Source: Winogradskyella vincentii (GTDB lineage Bacteria > Bacteroidota > Bacteroidia > Flavobacteriales > Flavobacteriaceae). From it: a DNA stretch of 64,000 bases. Position numbers and translations under genes: made by a program. Shown piece after piece: positions 8,468 through 17,393 of the stretch; position 1 is the first letter of the stretch; every line of letters begins with the position of its first letter. The stretch covers positions 124,001 to 188,000 of the forward strand of contig NZ_JAIUJS010000004.1 of assembly GCF_020166345.1 (NCBI RefSeq), read 5' to 3'. The notes under the pieces were generated by a model that saw only the letters and a list, made by a program, of their open reading frames with translations, was not told the origin of the DNA and did no database searches.

Positions 8468-8995
8468 ATGAGGTATTTATACATATTAATAATTTCAATT
8501 TTTACACAAAATATGACCATTTTCGATTTTAATGAAAACAGTAGTTTAACAAATTGGAATATTGTTGATGACGTAGTAATGGGTGGAAGATCTGATGGAA
8601 AATTTAGGATTAACAATGGCGGTCATGGAGAATTTTTTGGAAAGGTTTCTTTAGAAAATAATGGTGGATTTTCTTCAGTTAGATACAATTTCAAAAAAAT
8701 TGATAGCCATAACTATTCAAAGTTTGTATTGAGAATTAAGGGTGATGGGAAAAACTACCAATTCAGAGTGAAAGACAACACATACAATCGCTATTCTTAC
8801 ATTTCTGAGTTTAAGACCAATGGAGAATGGCAAACAGTAGAGATTCCATATAATAAAATGTACGCATCTTTTAGAGGATATAGATTAGATATTCCAAACT
8901 TTAAAGGTGACCAGATACAAGAGATAGCCTTTTTAATTTCTAATAAAAAACAAGAAGAATTTAGACTTCTCATAGATTCAATTTCCATAGAATAA
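8468..8995 (+). CDS. CIA30 family protein
   Basis: 175 aa. The CIA30 signature (complex I intermediate-associated protein 30 family, galactose-binding-like jelly roll) is clear: NWNIVDDVVMGGRSDGKF, then FFGKVSLENNGGFSSVRY, and KFVLRIKGDGKNYQFRVKD. Mitochondrial members assist complex I assembly; bacterial ones are common and mostly uncharacterised, some secreted. A hydrophobic N terminus (MRYLYILIISIFTQNMTIF) could be a signal peptide without an obvious lipobox. It lies 45 bases after the methyltransferase and 40 bases before the acylase gene. Family assignment is strong; function here is unknown. Confidence 0.85.
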   Translation: MRYLYILIISIFTQNMTIFDFNENSSLTNWNIVDDVVMGGRSDGKFRINNGGHGEFFGKVSLENNGGFSSVRYNFKKIDSHNYSKFVLRIKGDGKNYQFRVKDNTYNRYSYISEFKTNGEWQTVEIPYNKMYASFRGYRLDIPNFKGDQIQEIAFLISNKKQEEFRLLIDSISIE

Positions 8996-9035
8996 ATAAT
9001 ATTTGGTACTTTAGATACTTCATAAACAATAACTA

Positions 9036-11456
9036 ATGAAATACCTCAAAATTCTGATTTCCTTGGCACTTACCATAGGAATTTTTTATGCCCTAAACAC
9101 AAAGTTTGGCTCAATTCCACCTATAGGGAAATTTCTAAATCCATACTCGGGAGTTTGGCAAAATGAGACTGATGAATCCTTATCTGGTGAAGTTTTGATA
9201 AAAGGATTAAAGGACGAAGTAACTGTACATTACGACAAACAAATAATTCCACATGCCTTCGCTCAAAACGAGGAAGATTTATATTTAACCCAAGGCTATC
9301 TTACAGCAAAACACCGACTATGGCAAATGGATTTTCAGACTTATGCTGCTGCAGGAAGACTGTCGGAAATACTTGGTGAAAAGGCTCTAAATTATGACCG
9401 ACAGGAGCGAAGACGAGGAATGGGTTATGGCGCCGATCAAGCGGTAAAGGTAATGAAAGAGAATCCTGAAACTTTTAAATTGGTACAAGCTTATGCTAAT
9501 GGTGTAAACGCCTATATAGATCAATTAACTCCTGAAAGTTATCCTGTTGAATATAAATTATTAGACTACAAACCAGAACCTTGGAGTGTTGATAAAACTG
9601 CATTACTCCTAATGTATATGACAAAAATGCTGGCTGGTGCAGACTCTGATATGCAATATACCAATGCCTTAAGGCTTTTTGGAAAAGAACGGTTTGATAT
9701 GCTGTTTCCTGATTTTTTTGACATCACTGATCCTGTAATACCAAAAGAAACAGATTGGAGTTTTATAGATGTACCTCAAACTCCATTTCCTGCAAACCAG
9801 CAAATTGCATTAGATACAATCCGTGAAGTTATAGATCAACCAAATCCAGATAATGGCAGTAATAATTGGGCTATCTCTAAGGAAAAATCTGCCACTGGGA
9901 ATACTATATTGGCTAACGATCCTCATTTAGGCCTTAATCTACCTTCCATATGGTTTGTAATGCAACTTAGCACACCAAATCATAAAGCCTTTGGAGCTAC
10001 AATACCTGGTGCGTTAGGTATAATTTCAGGATTTAATGAGCACATAGCTTGGGGTGAAACCAATGCAACAAGAGATGTTATAGACTGGTACAAAATAGAA
10101 TTTAATGAAGACCGTAGTAAGTATAAATTTGATGGTGAATGGAAAGATGTAAGAATTAGAGTTGAACACATAAAAATTAAAGGTAAAGAAAGTTACAAAG
10201 ACACTGTATTATATACACATCATGGTCCTGTAGTATATTACAAAAACTTCAAATCTGACATGGAATTAGCAGGCTACGCCATGAAATGGGTTGGACATAT
10301 GGGAGGTAATAACCAACGCACATTTATAGATTTAAATAAAGCTAAAAATTATGACCAATATACCGAAGCATTGCAATACTGGAATGCACCTGCTCAGAAT
10401 TTTGTATTTGCTTCTGTAGAAGGTGATATTGCGCTTTGGATTCAAGGTAAACTACCTAATAAGTGGGAAGGTCAAGGCAAATTTGTAATGGATGGAAGTG
10501 TTTCTGAAAATGATTGGCAAGGCTTTATTCCTCAAAAATATAATGCCCACTCAAAGAATCCTGAACGGGGGTTTGTTAGTTCTGCTAACCAACATCCGGT
10601 AGATGAAAATTATCCATATTTTGTTTTTAATGATCGCTATGAAACATACAGAAATAGAGTGATCAACAATTATTTTAATTCAAAGGAAAAAATTAGCGTT
10701 GAAGATTTCAAGGCCTTACATAATAACAATTACAATCTTAAAGCTGCTGAGTTAATGCCACATATGCTTGATAACCTAGACACAAGTAAATTAAATGAGG
10801 CTGAAAAAGAAGTATACAATCAGGCTAAATCATGGCAATTTAACAATGATATAAATGAAGTTGGACCAAGTATATGGCGCGAATGGTGGAAAGCCGTTTA
10901 TAATCTAACATGGGACGAATTTGATATGGAAGATAGTGTCATGAAGTCTCCTTTTGCATACCAAACCATTCATATGTTAAAAAATAATGGCGATAACGAG
11001 TTTATGGATATCGTTGATACGCCAGAAAAAGAGACCTCAAAGGATTTATTTCAATTAAGTTTTAGTGAGGCAGTTACATCGTTAAACAATTGGAAAAATG
11101 AGAACGGAGACTATAATTGGTATAATTACAAAGCCACTTACGCAGGTCACCTTTTACAAGCATTACCGGCATTTTCAGTATTTGATATACCTATAGGAGG
11201 AGATCGCAATATAGTTAATGCTACATCAGAAAATCACGGTCCATCTTGGCGAATGATTGTTGAGATGACCTCACCTCCCACTGCCTTAGGAATATATCCT
11301 GGTGGGCAGTCAGGAAATCCAGGAAGTAAGTATTACGATAATTTCATTGATGAATGGGCCGAAGGTTCATATCATGAGCTTAATTTTCTTCAATCTAACA
11401 AAGCAACTGACAAAATTATTGGCAGTCAAATCCTAAAACCAATTTCAAATGAATAA
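9036..11456 (+). CDS. Penicillin acylase family protein (N-terminal nucleophile amidohydrolase)
   Basis: 806 aa. The precursor layout is intact: an N-terminal signal anchor (about 1-20), an alpha-chain region with the typical VHYDKQIIPHAFAQNEEDLYLTQGY segment, a linker, and the autoproteolysis site where Ser275 of GSNNWAIS becomes the catalytic N terminus of the beta chain. Downstream landmarks GFNEHIAWGETNA and the late NGPSWR-like segment NHGPSWRMIVE are present. Members hydrolyse amide bonds of penicillins, acyl-homoserine lactones or other N-acyl compounds; the natural substrate is not predictable here. Likely periplasmic. The next gene starts inside its last three codons. Confidence 0.93.
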   Translation: MKYLKILISLALTIGIFYALNTKFGSIPPIGKFLNPYSGVWQNETDESLSGEVLIKGLKDEVTVHYDKQIIPHAFAQNEEDLYLTQGYLTAKHRLWQMDFQTYAAAGRLSEILGEKALNYDRQERRRGMGYGADQAVKVMKENPETFKLVQAYANGVNAYIDQLTPESYPVEYKLLDYKPEPWSVDKTALLLMYMTKMLAGADSDMQYTNALRLFGKERFDMLFPDFFDITDPVIPKETDWSFIDVPQTPFPANQQIALDTIREVIDQPNPDNGSNNWAISKEKSATGNTILANDPHLGLNLPSIWFVMQLSTPNHKAFGATIPGALGIISGFNEHIAWGETNATRDVIDWYKIEFNEDRSKYKFDGEWKDVRIRVEHIKIKGKESYKDTVLYTHHGPVVYYKNFKSDMELAGYAMKWVGHMGGNNQRTFIDLNKAKNYDQYTEALQYWNAPAQNFVFASVEGDIALWIQGKLPNKWEGQGKFVMDGSVSENDWQGFIPQKYNAHSKNPERGFVSSANQHPVDENYPYFVFNDRYETYRNRVINNYFNSKEKISVEDFKALHNNNYNLKAAELMPHMLDNLDTSKLNEAEKEVYNQAKSWQFNNDINEVGPSIWREWWKAVYNLTWDEFDMEDSVMKSPFAYQTIHMLKNNGDNEFMDIVDTPEKETSKDLFQLSFSEAVTSLNNWKNENGDYNWYNYKATYAGHLLQALPAFSVFDIPIGGDRNIVNATSENHGPSWRMIVEMTSPPTALGIYPGGQSGNPGSKYYDNFIDEWAEGSYHELNFLQSNKATDKIIGSQILKPISNE

Positions 11457-11805
11457 GAATATCTTAAATTTTATTGCAACAATTATCATTGCCTATATTC
11501 TTTCATTATTTATGGATTGGTATTCTGTGATGGTGGCATCTATTTTAACGGCACTATTAATTCCACTCAAACGTGTTGCTGTTTTCTTTGTTCCGTTTTT
11601 GGCAATATTTGTGTTTTGGGTAATCTATAGTTTCATTTTAGGGTCTAACAATGACTTTATTTTAGGTAAGCGAATTGCAGAACTACTAGATCTACAAGGA
11701 AATATCTATTTATTACTTACTATTACAGGATTAGTGGGTGGTATTGCAAGTGGAATTGCTGCGATATTTGGTAAACAGCTCAGTACACTTAATAAAAAGA
11801 CATAA
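11449..11805 (+). CDS. Small integral membrane protein
   Basis: 118 aa and almost entirely hydrophobic, with about four transmembrane helices (residues about 6-22, 27-41, 45-67, 88-108) and a short basic C terminus (NKKT). It overlaps the acylase gene by eight bases, so the two are very likely translated together. I recognise no named family. Its role may be connected with the acylase or with envelope maintenance, but this is inferred only from linkage. Its stop lies four bases from the stop of the convergent glycosyltransferase gene, with no terminator hairpin visible between them. Confidence 0.8.
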   Translation: MNKNILNFIATIIIAYILSLFMDWYSVMVASILTALLIPLKRVAVFFVPFLAIFVFWVIYSFILGSNNDFILGKRIAELLDLQGNIYLLLTITGLVGGIASGIAAIFGKQLSTLNKKT

Positions 11806-11809
11806 ATAT

Positions 11810-13033
11810 TTATTTTCTGTTTTTTTCTTCAATCCACTTACTCATATACTTAGTGCTTTGCATAGTTTGATGCATCAGCATTTGACCTATAAAATTGTGT
11901 TCGCGATGATTAAATAATGAATGGCATAATACGGAAAGTTTCGCACTAAATTTTTCTTCAAAAACAGGTTTTGAGAAATTTTTATTCAATATTTTAAATC
12001 CAATATCTTTAGCTTCATTCCATTCATTCGAATCTTTATAGAGTTCAATTGCTTTCTTTGCAAATAACTCAGGATCATCTTGAATTAAATGTGAATTCTC
12101 AATTATACCTTCAGAGGCAATAGAAGACAAAACACAAGGTGTTCCATTAATAAATGCATCAATAACCTTTCCCTTTAATCCTGCCCCAAATCTCAATGGA
12201 ACCAAACATACTCTACTATTCTGCATAACAACGTTTACATCGTCTGCAAAACCCTTGATTATAAATCCTTCTTGGCTATTTGATAATTGTGAAACCTTTT
12301 GAGACTCATAAGCTCCATAAACATGTAATTGAGCATTTGGTAACTCCTTTTTTATTAATGGCCAAATGGAATTCTTTAAATAGATAATACTATCATAATT
12401 AGGTGCATGTAAAAAATTACCAATTATTATGAAATTTTGTCGTGAATCAAAGTTGGGCAAATCATCTCTTTCCTTGTTTGCATCCTCAATTAGAAATGGT
12501 AAATATTGAAGTATTTCTTGAGGTAGTTTAAAGTCATTAACTAAAAGATCCATCTCAAACTTAGAAATTATCAAGGTTAAATCACATCTATATATACTTG
12601 CAATCTCACGTTTTGTTACATCATTATAAAGATGTTGTGTGCTAAATTCTTCCTTTGCTTTTAATGCAATTTCCCTGCCTTTTCTTAGACCATGTAAATC
12701 CTCAGTATCTAATATTTTAAGAGCATTAGGGCATTGCTCTGATACGCGCCAACCAAATTGTTCTTCGGTCATAAACCGGTCAAATAAAACGATATCTGGG
12801 TTCAACTTTTTTATAAAATCATCAAAGGATGCATCATTTAATAAAATTGAATCTGTACACACCCCAATTTGTTCCAAATCAAATGATTTGTCTGTTTTAT
12901 TTGCTGTACAACAGAACGTGATTTTATAGTCTTGCTTTTGAAAAAATGAAATCAGTTGACACATTCGGCTTCCTGCTGCAGAGCTCTTAGGCTCAGGCCA
13001 CACAAAACCGATAATCAGAAGCTTTTTAATCAC
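11810..13033 (-). CDS. Family 4-like glycosyltransferase (GT-B fold)
   Basis: 407 aa. The start of the N-terminal domain is LLIIGFVWPEPKSSAAGSRM, where a nucleotide-sugar enzyme of GT-B type usually begins, and the donor-binding C-terminal domain shows FIIIGNFLHAPNYDSI, VYGAYES, GFADDVNVVMQNSRVCLVP and LRFGAGLKGKVIDAFINGTPCV with the E of ASEGI. This matches glycosyltransferases that build surface polysaccharides. The start codon is GTG, and it overlaps the TGA of the haem-binding gene (GTGA), so the two form an operon. The sugar donor and acceptor cannot be predicted. No other polysaccharide genes adjoin it. Confidence 0.85.
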   Translation of the reverse strand: MIKKLLIIGFVWPEPKSSAAGSRMCQLISFFQKQDYKITFCCTANKTDKSFDLEQIGVCTDSILLNDASFDDFIKKLNPDIVLFDRFMTEEQFGWRVSEQCPNALKILDTEDLHGLRKGREIALKAKEEFSTQHLYNDVTKREIASIYRCDLTLIISKFEMDLLVNDFKLPQEILQYLPFLIEDANKERDDLPNFDSRQNFIIIGNFLHAPNYDSIIYLKNSIWPLIKKELPNAQLHVYGAYESQKVSQLSNSQEGFIIKGFADDVNVVMQNSRVCLVPLRFGAGLKGKVIDAFINGTPCVLSSIASEGIIENSHLIQDDPELFAKKAIELYKDSNEWNEAKDIGFKILNKNFSKPVFEEKFSAKLSVLCHSLFNHREHNFIGQMLMHQTMQSTKYMSKWIEEKNRK

Positions 13034-13509
13034 TCTGCTTCTTTTAAAAAGGCATATTTTATTCTAGCCGTTTTCACCCATGCCACAACCGCATCGATTT
13101 GCTCTTGAGTTAAATCAGCATCGGAATGAGTCCAGGTATAACTTGGCAAAGGCATGTGCTTTTCTTCAACTTCTTCTGCCAGTTCCTCAAGTTTGTGATC
13201 CTTCTTTTTGTCTGAATACTCGGTCCATTTAGATACATTAAAATCACCCTTACCATGTCTTACATGATCCGCAAGCCAATAATTTACTGGAGTAATATTA
13301 TTGTACCAAGGATAACGAGTATGGTCACTGTGGCAATCAAAACATGCGTTTTTCAAAATTAAATTCACATCCTCTGGCGGATTAGTATCTGCCAAGAAAG
13401 GTTCAATACTTGCAATATCTCCATCATTTTTATCTGGTCCAAAAAATTGAGCTATAATTAATACAATTAGAGCTACCCAGCCTATTTTTTTAAGAAGTGA
13501 TTTTATCAT
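13030..13509 (-). CDS. Haem-binding domain protein (single c-type haem site)
   Basis: 159 aa. One transmembrane segment or uncleaved signal (about residues 7-24) is followed by a CxxCH haem attachment motif at Cys56-Cys59-His60 in NACFDCHSDHTRYPWYNN. The following NYWLADHVRHGKGDFNVSKW and the late MPLPSYTWTHSDADLTQEQ fit the Haem_bd family (PF14376) found in Bacteroidota, where the Met of MPLPSY may act as the second axial ligand. The likely role is periplasmic electron transfer or haem sensing; the partner is unknown. It is divergent from the next gene with only 41 bases between the starts. Confidence 0.88.
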   Translation of the reverse strand: MIKSLLKKIGWVALIVLIIAQFFGPDKNDGDIASIEPFLADTNPPEDVNLILKNACFDCHSDHTRYPWYNNITPVNYWLADHVRHGKGDFNVSKWTEYSDKKKDHKLEELAEEVEEKHMPLPSYTWTHSDADLTQEQIDAVVAWVKTARIKYAFLKEAE

Positions 13510-13550
13510 GATTTTTAATTAATTTAGAAGGATTAAAAATAATAAACGTT

Positions 13551-14132
13551 TTGACAAAAGACCAACTTTATGATGAATTAAATTATGTAAATGCAACGCG
13601 AGTATGTAGAACAAAATATGCCAATTTAATCCTCAATAATTCTGAGTTAATAAAACCCTTACTAGATATTCTGTTTATGATAGATGACAAAATTTCTACA
13701 CGTGCTGCTTGGGTGTTAGAATTTGCATGTAAACAAAATATTAATCTCATTTTACCGCACTTGGACTTTTTTCTAGAAAATCTGCCAAAACTTAAATTAG
13801 ACTCAGCCATTAGACCCTGCGCAAAAATTATTGAAATTATAATTGAGCTTTATTACAAAAAGGAAAATCCAGTAATTAAAAAATCTTTAAGTAAAAAGAA
13901 TAAAGAAGACATCATAGAAGTTAGTTTTGATTGGATGATAAGGGATGAAAAAATTGCTGTAAAAGCATACAGTATGAATTCATTATATTATTTAGGTATC
14001 GAATATGATTGGATTTATCCTGAACTGAGTGAAATATTGGGTAGAGAATATGCAAATCAAAGTGCTGGATATAAAGCCAGAGCCAGACACATTTTAGGAA
14101 GAATTAATACACAAAAAACCAATAATCTATAA
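13551..14132 (+). CDS. Helical (HEAT-like) protein preceding purB
   Basis: 193 aa, no recognised enzyme motif. The predicted secondary structure is alpha-helical, with HEAT/ARM-like units (LIKPLLDILFMIDDKISTRAAWVLEFAC; KIAVKAYSMNSLYYLGIEYDWIY; AGYKARARHILGRI). The start is a TTG, since no in-frame ATG occurs before the conserved part. It ends 50 bases before purB on the same strand. From memory, this family in Flavobacteriaceae is sometimes mislabelled adenylosuccinate lyase because of this linkage; it has none of that enzyme's signatures. A scaffold or protein-binding role is a guess from fold only. Confidence 0.75.
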   Translation: MTKDQLYDELNYVNATRVCRTKYANLILNNSELIKPLLDILFMIDDKISTRAAWVLEFACKQNINLILPHLDFFLENLPKLKLDSAIRPCAKIIEIIIELYYKKENPVIKKSLSKKNKEDIIEVSFDWMIRDEKIAVKAYSMNSLYYLGIEYDWIYPELSEILGREYANQSAGYKARARHILGRINTQKTNNL

Positions 14133-14153
14133 AATACTCTTAACTATCTTCGT

Positions 14154-14161
14154 TATATTTG
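14154..14161 (+). promoter_or_regulatory. Candidate -7 box for purB
   Basis: TATATTTG matches TAnnTTTG 22 bases before the purB ATG. No TTG at the expected upstream spacing. It suggests purB has its own promoter in addition to any read-through from the preceding gene. Confidence 0.4.
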
Positions 14162-14182
14162 ATGCTTCAAAATTTATAACAA

Positions 14183-15526
14183 ATGGCAATTACAACGCTC
14201 AATGCAATTTCACCAATAGACGGCAGATACAGATCTAAAGTTGATGCCTTAGGAAAATACTTTTCTGAAGAGGCCCTTATAAAATATAGAGTCTTGGTTG
14301 AGATTGAGTATTTCATTGCGCTTTGCGAAATTCCATTACCTCAGTTAAAATCAATCTCACCTTCTAGTTTTGAAGATCTTCGGGCTATTTATCAAAATTT
14401 CACTCCAGTCGATGCTTCTGAAATAAAAGAAATTGAAAAGGTTACAAACCACGATGTTAAGGCTGTTGAATATTTTATAAAAGAGAAATTTAATAAGCTT
14501 GGTTTATCAGAATTCAAGGAGTTTATTCATTTTGGGTTAACATCTCAAGATATTAACAACACTGCAATTCCATTAAGCATCAAAGATGCTATGAATGATG
14601 TTTACGTTCCTGAATATTTTACACTTTTAGAAAAGATTGAGGGGTTAGCAAATGAATGGAGCAATGTACCAATGCTTGCTAGAACTCATGGTCAACCTGC
14701 ATCACCCACTAGATTAGGTAAAGAAATAATGGTTTTTACGGTGAGGTTAAAGGAGCAATTCAATTTACTTAACGACGTACCAAGTGCAGCTAAGTTTGGT
14801 GGAGCTACAGGTAACTTTAATGCTCATAACGTTGCATATCCAGATATAGATTGGAAGGCTTTCGGAACAAAATTTGTACAAGAGAAATTGGGACTCCAAC
14901 ACTCATTCCCTACAACTCAAATAGAGCATTACGATCATATGGCCGCCCTTTTTGATGCCTTAAAAAGAATTAACACAATAATTATTGACTTAGATCGAGA
15001 TATATGGACATATGTTTCCATGGACTATTTTAAGCAAAAAATAAAGAAGGGTGAAGTTGGTAGCTCGGCGATGCCACATAAAGTTAACCCTATTGATTTT
15101 GAAAATAGTGAAGGAAACTTAGGAATTGCAAATGCAATCTTTGAGCACTTATCTGCCAAACTACCGGTTTCAAGATTACAACGTGATCTAACAGACAGCA
15201 CAGTTTTACGTAATGTAGGCGTGCCTTTTGGACATACTATAATTGGATTTAAATCTACATTAAAAGGATTAGGTAAGTTATTACTCAATGCCTCCAAATT
15301 TGAACAAGATTTAGAAAACAATTGGGCTGTAGTAGCTGAAGCAATACAAACTATATTGAGACGCGAAAACTATCCAAATCCATATGAAGCATTAAAGGGT
15401 CTTACAAGAACTAATGAAGCAATTACAGAGCAATCGATATCGAGTTTTATTGATTCTTTAGAAGTTAACGACTCAATTAAAACCGAATTAAAAGCTATAT
15501 CACCAAGTAACTATACTGGTATATGA
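14183..15526 (+). CDS. purB: Adenylosuccinate lyase
   Basis: Cleaves SAICAR to AICAR plus fumarate in IMP synthesis and adenylosuccinate to AMP plus fumarate. The fumarase/aspartase superfamily signature GSSAMPHKVNP is present with the catalytic serine at 294-295, and the other active-site segments TSQDINNTA (about 123-131) and RTHGQPASPT (about 171-180, catalytic His) are intact. Length (447 aa) is close to the E. coli-type enzyme, and it begins with the usual LNAISPIDGRY. The next small gene overlaps its stop by four bases. purL is also in this window, 38 kb away. Confidence 0.97.
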   Translation: MAITTLNAISPIDGRYRSKVDALGKYFSEEALIKYRVLVEIEYFIALCEIPLPQLKSISPSSFEDLRAIYQNFTPVDASEIKEIEKVTNHDVKAVEYFIKEKFNKLGLSEFKEFIHFGLTSQDINNTAIPLSIKDAMNDVYVPEYFTLLEKIEGLANEWSNVPMLARTHGQPASPTRLGKEIMVFTVRLKEQFNLLNDVPSAAKFGGATGNFNAHNVAYPDIDWKAFGTKFVQEKLGLQHSFPTTQIEHYDHMAALFDALKRINTIIIDLDRDIWTYVSMDYFKQKIKKGEVGSSAMPHKVNPIDFENSEGNLGIANAIFEHLSAKLPVSRLQRDLTDSTVLRNVGVPFGHTIIGFKSTLKGLGKLLLNASKFEQDLENNWAVVAEAIQTILRRENYPNPYEALKGLTRTNEAITEQSISSFIDSLEVNDSIKTELKAISPSNYTGI

Positions 15527-15744
15527 AGTGGTTTCCAATAAATAAAAATACAATTGCCTTACTATTTGTAATAATAGTGACACTTGGTTTTTTTATAGCT
15601 GGACTTTTTGAAGTTTTAGACTATTTGATTATCAAATTTCTATTGATTTGCGGTTTTATTGGTCTGGTTGCTGTTGCAATTTTCTTTGCGGTTAAAAACA
15701 GAAAAAATCGCCTTGAAGATAAACTTCAAGACGATTCTCATTAA
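15523..15744 (+). CDS. Small two-helix membrane protein coupled to purB
   Basis: 73 aa with two hydrophobic helices (about residues 10-30 and 34-55) and a charged C-terminal tail (KNRKNRLEDKLQDDSH). The ATG overlaps the purB stop as ATGA, so translation is probably coupled. I recognise no family. A hairpin formed by the last codons (the DNA encoding LEDKLQDD) probably acts in transcription termination. Confidence 0.7.
   Translation: MKWFPINKNTIALLFVIIVTLGFFIAGLFEVLDYLIIKFLLICGFIGLVAVAIFFAVKNRKNRLEDKLQDDSH
15706..15736. terminator. Hairpin at the end of the purB operon
   Basis: AATCG-C-CTTGAAG, loop ATAAA, CTTCAAG-A-CGATT: a 12-bp stem with one mismatch, lying inside the last codons of the small membrane protein and between convergent genes. 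The T-run after it is poor, so it may be a weak bidirectional terminator or protect the 3' end. Confidence 0.5.
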
Positions 15745-15764
15745 CATTTTAAATAATTGTCAGT

Positions 15765-16310
15765 TTATTTAAAAAATTCCGTTAGGCCATTTAGTTGAGA
15801 ATCTTCTATATTGGCATTCTGAAGAACTTCTCCTAATTGAATTATTTTTCCGGCATTCATGTCATCACCCAAAATTCGTGCTATTGCAAACCCCTTGTCA
15901 CTTGCACTTCCAAACAGTATTAATTCATCAATACTAGTTTCAGACTCCCCAAGAAATTTAACTACAAACCTACCCTCTGCTGTAGACCCTCGCATCAATT
16001 CCTCGTATTTTGGATTCTTTAAAATAGTATTAACCTTGTCTAATTCAACTTTATAGTCATCTGCATTAGTGTCATTTAACACAAAGGTTAGTACGTTGAG
16101 TTTGTCAACAGAATTATATGCTTCGCGTTGCTCGTCTGTCATTTCAACTTTTTCTACATTGACCACACTAGTTGGAACATCAAAAGAAGAAAATCCAGGT
16201 TGCAACTCATTATCTACATAATAAGTCTGTAATGTAGGCCCTTGGTTACAACTTGTATAAGCTGTAACCAAAAGCAACATTACCATTAATTTTTTGATTG
16301 ATTTTATCAT
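15765..16310 (-). CDS. DUF4252 domain lipoprotein
   Basis: 181 aa. Signal peptide with lipobox: LLLVTAYTSC, lipidated Cys at about residue 21. The mature region fits DUF4252 (KYEELMRGSTAEGRFVVKFLGESETSIDELILFGSASDKGFAIARILGDDM), a Bacteroidota family of secreted proteins often located beside ECF sigma factor genes. It is the last gene of a four-gene set (sigma factor, membrane protein, two DUF4252 proteins) with six bases to the preceding gene. Function is unknown; location in the envelope and possible role as an output or input of the sigma pathway are inference. Confidence 0.85.
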   Translation of the reverse strand: MIKSIKKLMVMLLLVTAYTSCNQGPTLQTYYVDNELQPGFSSFDVPTSVVNVEKVEMTDEQREAYNSVDKLNVLTFVLNDTNADDYKVELDKVNTILKNPKYEELMRGSTAEGRFVVKFLGESETSIDELILFGSASDKGFAIARILGDDMNAGKIIQLGEVLQNANIEDSQLNGLTEFFK

Positions 16311-16316
16311 GTTTCA

Positions 16317-16886
16317 TTAATTTTTCTTCCCAGCTTTCTTAAGCTGCTCACCACCTGGAATATCCATTTGATTAGTGATTTTTGACACTTGTCTTAAATC
16401 TATATCTCCTGTTAATGTCATAACTACGGTTTCAAATTCACGCTTCTGACCATTAATTTCAATATTAGAGTCTTTAGTCATTTCTTTAAGACCTGTGATA
16501 TACATCAGCAATTCCTTAACATGGTTATCGTCCTTACCTTCTTTTACATAGAACTTAACAGTTTGGTCACCATCTTTAATTCTCATTAATTCTTCAAGGT
16601 CAGATGACTTAAGGTATCTATTTACAGTTGCTTTCATATCTGCAGATACTTTTTCATCTCCAGTTGTGAAAACTTTAAATCCTGTAATGCTACTTGCCAT
16701 TTCTGCATATTCTTTCATTTCTGGATCATCTATGTCCACTCCCATGGTAGCTAACATTTTAAACATTTTCTGATTCAAAATAACAGAAGCTACTTCTTCA
16801 TTATCCTCAAACTTATCGAATACACTCTGACTAAATGCAGTCATAGATGTAAACACTACTGCGATGATTAAAACTAATTTTTTCAT
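16317..16886 (-). CDS. DUF4252 domain secreted protein
   Basis: 189 aa with a cleavable signal peptide (MKKLVLIIAVVFTSMTAFSQ) and no lipobox. The DUF4252 core is visible as SDLEELMRIKDGDQTVKFYVKEGKDDNHVKELLMYITG, aligning with ELMRGSTAEGRFVVKF and DELILFG of its neighbour, so the pair are paralogues, one soluble in the periplasm and one lipid-anchored. It lies 12 bases after the anti-sigma-like gene. No enzymatic motif is seen. Confidence 0.87.
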   Translation of the reverse strand: MKKLVLIIAVVFTSMTAFSQSVFDKFEDNEEVASVILNQKMFKMLATMGVDIDDPEMKEYAEMASSITGFKVFTTGDEKVSADMKATVNRYLKSSDLEELMRIKDGDQTVKFYVKEGKDDNHVKELLMYITGLKEMTKDSNIEINGQKREFETVVMTLTGDIDLRQVSKITNQMDIPGGEQLKKAGKKN

Positions 16887-16898
16887 GATTTCTTGTTT

Positions 16899-17393
16899 TT
16901 AATTCTTTAATAATTTGTTTGTTGTTTCACTAAATTCTGTAATGTGGTTAGCTTTTTCTAAACCAACATTAAAGTTTTCGGAAGCCAAGTTCAATGTATT
17001 TATACTTGTAGTCCCTTGATTGAAATTATTCGAAAGCATTGCTAAAGCTTCTTTAGCTTCCAAATACATTTCTTGTTCTTCTTGCGAGTAATCTGCAAGA
17101 GTCTTTGGTCCTCCAAACCAATTTGGTATGAAGATGCCTAGCATTAGAATTGCGACCGCTGCGACAGAAATCCACTGATAAAATACTGTTCTGTTCTTAG
17201 GTTTTAATGGAACGTCTTTTGTGTACTGCTCTTCTTGTGCCATAGAGAAATATTGAAATAATGGCTTATAGTGCTCTAAGTGAGGCGCTACATTATCGCT
17301 TTTAAAATATGCTCTTAATTGAGCTTCCTCCTTAAGCGATGTTTCAGCATTATTATACTTCTCTATAAGTTTATCTATATTATTTAATACCAT
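16899..17393 (-). CDS. Putative anti-sigma factor, single-pass membrane protein
   Basis: 164 aa with a cytoplasmic helical region (IDKLIEKYNNAETSLKEEAQLRAYFKSDNVAPHL, typical of Bacteroidota sigma-linked proteins), one transmembrane helix at about residues 73-90, and a short periplasmic helical part. It overlaps the end of the sigma factor gene by 14 bases, which is the usual arrangement for an anti-sigma factor controlling its partner. No zinc-finger (H-x3-C-x2-C) motif is present. The anti-sigma role is inferred from context and topology. Confidence 0.75.
   Translation of the reverse strand: MVLNNIDKLIEKYNNAETSLKEEAQLRAYFKSDNVAPHLEHYKPLFQYFSMAQEEQYTKDVPLKPKNRTVFYQWISVAAVAILMLGIFIPNWFGGPKTLADYSQEEQEMYLEAKEALAMLSNNFNQGTTSINTLNLASENFNVGLEKANHITEFSETTNKLLKN

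Noticed and set aside
13510-13550. Shine-Dalgarno-like AGAAGGA before the TTG of the HEAT-like gene
   Set aside because: It lies about 20 bases from the start, too far for ribosome binding, and Bacteroidota rely little on this motif.
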